NCBI GenBank assembly: GCA_030705945.1
Contig: JAUZPS010000157.1
Location: forward strand, 1 to 9,018
Direction: 5' to 3'
DNA length: 9,018 bases
From: Bacillota bacterium
GTDB taxonomy: Bacteria > Bacillota > Clostridia > Acetivibrionales > DSM-2933
Under the pieces are notes generated by a model that worked only from the letters and a program-made list of their open reading frames with translations, searched no databases and was not told where the DNA came from. The position numbers were made by a program, and so were the translations under genes. The first letter of the stretch is position 1. Every line of letters starts with the position of its first letter. Of this stretch, positions 1 to 5,298 are shown piece after piece.

Positions 1-75
1 AATTTATAATTAGCTCTATATATTGTGATATACATTTTACATAATATATAAACCTTATATATTAGCATTTTAAAA

Positions 76-97
76 GTATTATAATAGTATTATAATA
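76..97. repeat. Tandem 11-bp direct repeat (2 copies)
   Basis: GTATTATAATA occurs twice, back to back, at 76-86 and 87-97. The unit is AT-rich, and the repeat may simply be replication slippage in low-complexity DNA. It lies about 115 bp upstream of the sigI promoter. Confidence 0.7.
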
Positions 98-104
98 GCA
101 TTAT

Positions 105-146
105 TTTATATAAGCATTTATTTTATATGCGTTTATATAAGCATTT
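105..146. repeat. 15-bp direct repeat, two perfect copies
   Basis: TTTATATAAGCATTT occurs at 105-119 and again at 132-146, with starts 27 bp apart. Related AGCATT cores lie near 64 and 98. The set could be a decayed tandem array or a binding-site cluster upstream of the sigI promoter, but the AT-rich background makes chance plausible. Confidence 0.6.
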
Positions 147-212
147 GAAATAACAAAACATATACTTTATTTATAAATCATTAAAAATAATACTACAGCG
201 ATTGAAGGGCCT

Positions 213-241
213 TTGACTACATTTTAATATATAAATAATAT
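213..241 (+). promoter_or_regulatory. Sigma-A type promoter of sigI-rsgI
   Basis: TTGACT (213-218) and TAATAT (236-241) are separated by exactly 17 bp. The -35 differs from consensus at one base and the -10 at two. Transcription would start near 248, giving a leader of about 60 nt before sigI. A small inverted repeat, AAGG-G-CCTT (205-213), touches the upstream edge of the -35 box. This suggests basal vegetative transcription of the sensor pair. The assignment rests on sequence pattern only. Confidence 0.6.
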
Positions 242-306
242 ATAAATATATAATTTTTTCACGATTTACATAGATAAAATCAAATAATGATTGTTGAGGG
301 AAAATT

Positions 307-1044
307 ATGCTTTTTATTTCAGCTATACTTGAAAATACCAGCGAAACAGCCACTCGTATTGTTGGAAGAATCAAGGATGGGGATAAGCAACTAAAAGAGA
401 AATTTATTAAAGATTACATCCCGTTTATCATAAAAAATATTTCAAGCTTTTATTCTATAAAGGTAGTTGATATTAAAGATAGAGATGAATACAGTATTGG
501 GCTCATGGCTTTTGACGAAGCAATTGAAAAGTTTGACAGCAGCAAAAATATAAGTTTTTTAAATTTTGCTAAAATGGTTATAAGACGCAGAATGATAGAT
601 TATTTTAGATACATAAATAAGAATAATTATGAAATACCGTTTTCTAGCTTTAGCGCCAAAAATGAAAATGAACTAGAAGAAAAACTAAATATGTTTACGA
701 ACGATGGAGAAACAAATAGATATGATATTATTCACGAGCTGAAAGAGTTTTCAAAAGAATTAGAAGCTTTTGGACTAGACATAAAAGATTTGCCCTATTA
801 TATGCCTAAGCATAAAGATTCAAAATATATGTGTTTAAGTATTGCGAAAAGTATTATGCAAAATAAAAGTATATATGATAAACTAATGACAAAAAAATAC
901 TTTCCTATGAAAGAACTTACAAAGATAACAGACGTTAATCCAAAAACTATTGAAAGAAATAGAGAGTTTATAATATGTATATGTATAATATATGGTAAAA
1001 ATTACGAGAGTTTCAAAGCGCATTTGAACCAAATATTTTTATAG
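307..1044 (+). CDS. sigI: RNA polymerase sigma factor SigI
   Basis: This is an alternative sigma factor of the SigI family, 245 residues. It directs RNA polymerase to promoters of extracellular polysaccharide-degradation genes in cellulolytic clostridia. The sigma-70 region 2 core is clear: DEYSIGLMAFDEAI at residues 60-73 and SFLNFAKMVIRRRMIDYFR at 83-101, both near-signature for SigI. The C-terminal SigI domain carries a helix-turn-helix at about 200-233 (ELTKITDVNPKTIERNREF). There is no standard region 4, as expected for this family. The ATG at 307 has GAGGG (296-300) six bases upstream. The gene precedes rsgI by 101 bp in the same direction, the usual order for this sigma/anti-sigma pair. 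Family assignment is firm; the paralogue (SigI5-like) is inferred from the CBM42 on the partner RsgI. Confidence 0.95.
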   Translation: MLFISAILENTSETATRIVGRIKDGDKQLKEKFIKDYIPFIIKNISSFYSIKVVDIKDRDEYSIGLMAFDEAIEKFDSSKNISFLNFAKMVIRRRMIDYFRYINKNNYEIPFSSFSAKNENELEEKLNMFTNDGETNRYDIIHELKEFSKELEAFGLDIKDLPYYMPKHKDSKYMCLSIAKSIMQNKSIYDKLMTKKYFPMKELTKITDVNPKTIERNREFIICICIIYGKNYESFKAHLNQIFL

Positions 1045-1145
1045 GAAAAATATGATGGATATAATTCCACAAAATCTTATGATTAAATTTATGTTGCGCA
1101 GATTATTGATTATAGTAATCCACATTTTTTAGGAGTGATTTAGAA

Positions 1146-2654
1146 ATGAGATATCATGGCATGGTAATAAATATTACAAAAGATAAAGCAATAGTGACTA
1201 CTAACGATTTTCAATGTTTTTATATAAAGAGAGGTCCTACAATTTATATAGGAAAGCAAGTTGAATTTACCGAAAAAGATATAATCAGAAAAAGGTCGGT
1301 TTACACAAAGCTTGGATTTGCCGCCGCATGCATAGTTGTTCTATTTGCTGCAATGGCTTTTATTTTTAACCTTACAAACTTAAACAATATAAAGGATATT
1401 TACTCATCTTCTAAAGTATTTGCTTACGTTGATATAGACATTAATCCAAGTATGGAGATAGAGATTGATGATATGGGTAATGTTTTAAAGTTAGTTCCAT
1501 TAAACAATGACGCAAAAGTTCTCATAAAAAAACTAAATCTCAACGACCTTGATATCTCTCAAACCATGAATGCTATAGTGGATGAGTTAAAAAAGAGTAA
1601 AATATTAAGTGGTACTGAAAAGGACAGCATATTAGTCTCAAGTACTTTAAACAATGAGAAAAGCGAGTCTGACAAAGAATATCAGAAGGAAAAGAAAAAA
1701 CTAGATATTTTGATCAACTCATTAAAAGATAATATACAGGATAAAGAAAATGGCAAAGTGAATGTCTATCTAATACAAACAAATTTATATGAAAGAAAAG
1801 GCGCTCAAAGCGAAGGAATTTCTACCGGAAGATATGTATTGTATAACAGTTATAGAAATTTGAAGAGCGGTTTTTCAATAGAGGATGCCAAAAGAATCCG
1901 GGTTAATGATTTACTAAAAGATTTATTACCTAATAAATCAGAAAATAGTTATACCATTGCTGAAGATATACAAAAACAATTAGATGAAACGATTGATTCT
2001 GTAAGGACGCCAGCAACAACGCCTTCGCCTTTGAAAGCTGAAGATACCATGAAAAATGGTCTTGCTACTCCTACCGGCAAACAGGGTAATTCAAATAATA
2101 TTGGAGGAAATGGTAAAAGTTCGAATTTAAGTAGTCAAGTTCCAAGTAATAGCTATTTACCTAAAAATACTCCAACCGGAGGGGGAAAATTAAATACTCC
2201 ATCGGCATCTACAGCGCCAACTGATAAAAATATAGATTCACAGTTTGTAAAACTTGAATCATATAATTATCATGGAAGTTTTATACAGCATCGAGGTTTT
2301 AGAGGTCGTATTTCAGATGAAACATTGTTTACAGATGATGCCTTATTTAAGCTTGTTCCAGGGCTTGCTGATCCAAGTTGTATTTCCTTTGAATCAAAAA
2401 ATTATCCGGGATATTACCTGATGCATGACAATTTTAAAATTTATCTTAAAAAATATGACGGGTCTGCTAATTTTAGAGAATGCGCTACCTTTAAAATGGT
2501 ATCTGGCTTAGCGGATAAAGATTCAGTTTCTTTTGAATCATTTAATTATCCCAATAGGTATATTAGACATGTTGAGTTCTATTTACAGATTGACGAAATT
2601 AAGAACGAACTTGAGATGAAAGATGCTACTTATAGTATAATTAAACAAAAGTAG
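1146..2654 (+). CDS. rsgI: Anti-sigma-I factor RsgI with extracellular CBM42 (AbfB) domain
   Basis: This is a single-pass membrane anti-sigma factor of 502 residues that holds SigI inside the cell and senses polysaccharide outside. Residues 1-50 are the cytoplasmic RsgI_N domain (MRYHGMVINITKDKAIVTT). Residues 57-77 form the membrane helix. Residues 90-280 form the outer juxtamembrane domain, with the motif DIDINPS; N100-P101 is the expected self-cleavage site of RsgI proteins. Residues 286-362 are a Pro/Thr/Ser/Gly/Asn-rich linker. Residues 367-500 form a CBM42/AbfB beta-trefoil with three ESxNY repeats. The sugar-contacting His residues appear to be H382, H427 and H475, with Asp partners D398 and D493; the middle repeat has C446 instead. 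The ribosome site AGGAG (1131-1135) lies 10 bases before the ATG. The CBM42 predicts sensing of arabinose side chains, which fits the downstream GH43 genes. Function is family knowledge plus inference. Confidence 0.93.
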   Translation: MRYHGMVINITKDKAIVTTNDFQCFYIKRGPTIYIGKQVEFTEKDIIRKRSVYTKLGFAAACIVVLFAAMAFIFNLTNLNNIKDIYSSSKVFAYVDIDINPSMEIEIDDMGNVLKLVPLNNDAKVLIKKLNLNDLDISQTMNAIVDELKKSKILSGTEKDSILVSSTLNNEKSESDKEYQKEKKKLDILINSLKDNIQDKENGKVNVYLIQTNLYERKGAQSEGISTGRYVLYNSYRNLKSGFSIEDAKRIRVNDLLKDLLPNKSENSYTIAEDIQKQLDETIDSVRTPATTPSPLKAEDTMKNGLATPTGKQGNSNNIGGNGKSSNLSSQVPSNSYLPKNTPTGGGKLNTPSASTAPTDKNIDSQFVKLESYNYHGSFIQHRGFRGRISDETLFTDDALFKLVPGLADPSCISFESKNYPGYYLMHDNFKIYLKKYDGSANFRECATFKMVSGLADKDSVSFESFNYPNRYIRHVEFYLQIDEIKNELEMKDATYSIIKQK

Positions 2655-2691
2655 AAGAGAAGAAAAGTTAAAGAGAGCCATAAATCTAAGT

Positions 2692-2778
2692 AAATAAGTA
2701 TAACCTTGCCAAATGAAAATCAAAGTTACAAAGGACTTAACTGAATTTGTAACAGGCAGGTTAATACTTATTTTTTTT
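2692..2778 (+). terminator. Two-tier hairpin with T8 tract after rsgI
   Basis: The outer arms 2692-2710 and 2755-2773 pair over about 18 bp. The outermost 10 bp (AAATAAGTAT / ATACTTATTT) are perfect, and the rest has single-base bulges and a GCC/GGC core. Inside lies a separate perfect 8-bp stem, GTTACAAA (2725-2732) / TTTGTAAC (2746-2753). Eight T residues follow (2771-2778). It starts 38 bp after the rsgI stop and most likely ends the sigI-rsgI transcript. It is longer than a usual intrinsic terminator. Confidence 0.7.
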
Positions 2779-2802
2779 ATCATTTAATTATCAAATTCCG
2801 GA

Positions 2803-2825
2803 CTCAAATAAAATCACAATTCGAA
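2803..2825 (+). promoter_or_regulatory. Candidate SigI-type promoter for the enzyme operon
   Basis: SigI promoters are described as having an A-tract in the -35 region and CGWA in the -10 region. Here CTCAAATAAAA (2803-2813) is followed by CGAA (2822-2825); the spacing from the first AAA to CGAA is 13 bp. I found no other CGWA with the right orientation in the intergenic regions before sigI, rsgI, the second GH43 or the GH2. It lies after the terminator and about 80 bp before the first GH43 start. The motif is short, so the match could be chance. Confidence 0.4.
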
Positions 2826-2834
2826 TGAATATTA

Positions 2835-2867
2835 TGAGTACTCCTGTGGAAAATCACCATATACTCA
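2835..2867 (+). promoter_or_regulatory. Inverted repeat in the leader of the GH43 operon
   Basis: TGAGTA (2835-2840) pairs with TACTCA (2862-2867). An inner stem TGTGG (2845-2849) / CCATA (2857-2861), with one G-U pair, closes a 7-nt loop; CTCC bulges on the left side. It follows the candidate SigI promoter and ends 40 bp before the chosen start codon. It could stabilise the mRNA or be an operator. There is no T-run after it, so it is not a terminator. Confidence 0.4.
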
Positions 2868-2891
2868 GGAATTATTTATATAACAAATATT

Positions 2892-2899
2892 AGGAGGGG
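2892..2899 (+). promoter_or_regulatory. Ribosome binding site deciding the first GH43 start
   Basis: AGGAGGGG lies upstream of two in-frame ATGs at 2902 and 2908. The AGGAGG core ends 4 bases before the first ATG and 10 before the second. The second is within the usual spacing, so I use 2908; the alternative adds only Met-Ile. Confidence 0.6.
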
Positions 2900-2907
2900 T
2901 AATGATT

Positions 2908-5253
2908 ATGTGTATCAATAAGCCAAACTTGGGCTCTAAGGTCAAAAAGACCTTAAGTATTCTATTGGCAGTATGCCTATTGTTTTCTCAAGCTTTTTAT
3001 GTTGGAGCATGGAAGTCTGATAATGGAAATGGAACTTACACAAACCCGGTTTTAAACGCTGACTATCCAGATTGCGATGTATGTAGAGTTGGTAATGATT
3101 TCTACATGGTCAGTTCATCATTTGTCTCAATGCCAGGCATACCTATTTGCCATTCAAAGGATCTGGTTAATTGGGAAATCATCGGCTATGTTTATACTGG
3201 CCTTTACAACACTGGAATAAGTTACGATTTGTCAAGCTCATATGAAAATTATGGACATGGTTCATGGGCGCCGAGTATCAAATATTATAAGGGGACATTT
3301 TATATCGGGTTATATGAAGCTCAAGGAAAATTTACTTTGTTTTCCTCCACAAAACCTGAAGGTCCTTATGCTGGAGTACAATTTAATACGGGCTTTCATG
3401 ATCCAGGTCTCTTCTTTGATGATGACGGAAAGGCGTATATAGTTAGCGCTGCTAATGACTTTATGGTTGCTGAACTAAGCGCTGATTACAAATCAGTTGT
3501 CAAAAACACAAAAGTTATGAGAGTTGAATCTATATCAGGTAGCCTTTTGGTAGAAGGTTCTCATGTTATGAAAAGAAACGGATATTATTATGTTTTCAGA
3601 ACTTCAACGCCTGGGGAAGCTTATGAGTACTGTTTCAGATCAAAAAGCATGTATGGACCATATGAGATGAGAGTAATATTAAATGGTCCCAAAATTGCAG
3701 GAGGAAGTCAGATTCATCAGGGAGGCGCTGTTGATACTTCTACTGGTGAATGGTGGTTTTACATATTCCAGGATGGACAGGGAATAGGTCGCAGAGATAT
3801 CCTTGTACCAATGCAATGGCAAAATGACTGGCCTGTGCTTGGTGATCCTTCCACAGTTAAAAATGTATCAATCGGAGGTAAAGATTATCCTATAGGCACA
3901 GTGCCGGTAACATTTAAAAAGCCTAACGTAGGAGGAACATTCCCAGTTACAGTACCAGGTAACACTGATGAATTCAATTCTGCAAAAATGCAGATGCAGT
4001 GGGAATGGAATCATAATCCAAACAATAACATGTGGTCGTTGACAGAACGTCCTGGTTACTTAAGACTCAAAGCCTTAAATACAAACAGACTCTGGAGAGC
4101 AAAAAATACTCTGACTCAGAAGGTGGAAGGCCCCGATTGTACGGGTACTATTGAGCTTGATACAACTAACATGAAAGATGGTGATACGGCAGGCCTCTGT
4201 ATTATAGGTATTCCCCATGGGTATCTCGGCGTGCAGAAAGCAAATGGAGTAAAAAAATTCATTACTAATATTAACGCCGGCGAGACTGCCGAGGGTACCT
4301 TAAGCACTGGAGATACCCTAAGCGGAAATACTGCATACATTAAGGTAAGTTGCAACCTCAACACAAATACCGCAACTTTTTCTTATAGCACAGACAATAC
4401 AAACTTCAAACAATTAGGAGGAAGTCAGAAATTAGCTTTTGATATGGGAACATTCCAAGGAGATAAAATCGGAATATTCAATTATACTACAGCATCTTCA
4501 GGTGGATATGTTGATGTCAACTGGTTCCATTATAATACCTCAGCAGGTCCTAATAATCCATATCAGGGTGTACAGCCGAAAACCTACAGCGCTTACAGTG
4601 AAATAGCGGCTGAAAACTTTGATACCGAGTCTCAGGTGAGAATTGAGCCTTGTAATGACGGCGGTCACGATGTATGTTACATTGATAATGGTGACTGGCT
4701 GCGTTTTGAAAAGGTTGACTTTGGAAATGGTAATGGTTCAACTTCTTTTGAAGCAAGAGTAGCAGGCGCTAACGGCGGGACAATTGAGCTGCGTTTGGAC
4801 GGACCTGATGGACAATTAGCGGGTACCTGCAATTTTGCTGCTACCGGGGGATATCAAACATGGTCAACACAAAAATGGAATATTAGTAAGGTTACCGGAA
4901 CGCATCAATTGTATTTAAAGTTTACAAAAGGCGGCTTTAACTTTAAATGGTTTAAGTTCTATGGGGATGCAGGAACCTCTTCAACACCTACATCTACACC
5001 TACACCAACAGTAAAACCTTCATCAACATCAACACCAACGTCAACTCCTACCACAACAGCGCCCAAAAATATTGAGGATTTAAATGGTGACGGAGTTGTA
5101 AACATGGCTGATGTCATTCTTATAGCCAGCGCGTTTAACAGTGTCAGTGGAAACGCGGCATATAATGTAAAATATGATTTGAATAAAGACGGCGCTATAA
5201 ATATGGGAGATGTTATAATCGTAGCTTTAAAATTCAATAAAATTTTATCCTAA
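2908..5253 (+). CDS. Secreted GH43 (beta-xylosidase/arabinofuranosidase type) with GH43_C2, CBM6 and dockerin
   Basis: This is a cellulosomal hemicellulase of 781 residues. A signal peptide covers 1-34 (Lys-rich, then a hydrophobic core; likely cut after VGA). The GH43 five-bladed propeller spans about 45-340. The predicted catalytic residues are D55 (base, in YPDCD), D165 (FHDPG) and E216 (acid, in VEGSH). A GH43_C2 beta-sandwich (about 354-543) follows, as in GH43 beta-xylosidases. CBM6 is at 563-686 with YIDNGDW and GGYQTW aromatic contacts. A Thr/Ser/Pro linker (689-720) leads to a dockerin at 724-778 with two calcium loops, DLNGDGVVNMAD and DLNKDGAINMGD. The likely substrate is xylo- or arabino-oligosaccharide side groups; subfamily and exact activity cannot be fixed by eye. 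A Cys replaces the usual Pro after the catalytic base. It is the first gene of the probable enzyme operon, 45 bp before the second GH43. Confidence 0.92.
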   Translation: MCINKPNLGSKVKKTLSILLAVCLLFSQAFYVGAWKSDNGNGTYTNPVLNADYPDCDVCRVGNDFYMVSSSFVSMPGIPICHSKDLVNWEIIGYVYTGLYNTGISYDLSSSYENYGHGSWAPSIKYYKGTFYIGLYEAQGKFTLFSSTKPEGPYAGVQFNTGFHDPGLFFDDDGKAYIVSAANDFMVAELSADYKSVVKNTKVMRVESISGSLLVEGSHVMKRNGYYYVFRTSTPGEAYEYCFRSKSMYGPYEMRVILNGPKIAGGSQIHQGGAVDTSTGEWWFYIFQDGQGIGRRDILVPMQWQNDWPVLGDPSTVKNVSIGGKDYPIGTVPVTFKKPNVGGTFPVTVPGNTDEFNSAKMQMQWEWNHNPNNNMWSLTERPGYLRLKALNTNRLWRAKNTLTQKVEGPDCTGTIELDTTNMKDGDTAGLCIIGIPHGYLGVQKANGVKKFITNINAGETAEGTLSTGDTLSGNTAYIKVSCNLNTNTATFSYSTDNTNFKQLGGSQKLAFDMGTFQGDKIGIFNYTTASSGGYVDVNWFHYNTSAGPNNPYQGVQPKTYSAYSEIAAENFDTESQVRIEPCNDGGHDVCYIDNGDWLRFEKVDFGNGNGSTSFEARVAGANGGTIELRLDGPDGQLAGTCNFAATGGYQTWSTQKWNISKVTGTHQLYLKFTKGGFNFKWFKFYGDAGTSSTPTSTPTPTVKPSSTSTPTSTPTTTAPKNIEDLNGDGVVNMADVILIASAFNSVSGNAAYNVKYDLNKDGAINMGDVIIVALKFNKILS
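4972..5067 (+). repeat. Degenerate Thr/Ser/Pro linker-coding repeat (first GH43)
   Basis: Imperfect 6-bp multiples of the type ACATCAACACCT encode the Thr-Pro-Ser linker between CBM6 and dockerin. The same repeat type recurs in the next gene at 6664-6780. Such linkers are a flexible spacer in the protein and a possible site of recombination in the DNA. Confidence 0.7.
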
Positions 5254-5283
5254 GTAATGGCAATTCCAATACTTATTTTGAAC

Positions 5284-5290
5284 AGGAGGT
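5284..5290 (+). promoter_or_regulatory. Strong ribosome binding site of the second GH43
   Basis: A full AGGAGGT lies 8 bases before the ATG at 5299. The 45-bp gap after the preceding stop holds no promoter or terminator that I can see, which supports co-transcription. Confidence 0.8.
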
Positions 5291-5298
5291 TATAAGAA

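Larger units (their letters stand above)
1..306. other. AT-rich intergenic region upstream of sigI
   Basis: This stretch is very AT-rich and holds no gene that I can support on either strand. It contains two sets of short direct repeats (76-97 and 105-146), a sigma-A type promoter (213-241) and the sigI ribosome site GAGGG (296-300). I see no tRNA, riboswitch or clear terminator of an upstream gene. I found no CGAA or CGTA on the + strand here, so a SigI-type promoter for self-activation of sigI is not visible. Confidence 0.75.

Noticed and set aside
1108..1130. Small hairpin GATTA/TAATC followed by T6 before rsgI
   Set aside because: The stem is only 5 bp and AT-rich, and the T-run is separated from it. 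It is unlikely to terminate, and rsgI is expected to be co-transcribed with sigI.
1052..1132. 26-codon reading frame between sigI and rsgI (starts Met-Met-Asp, hydrophobic end)
   Set aside because: Only a weak AGG precedes it, composition is typical of AT-rich spacer, and there is no recognisable family. Chance is more likely.
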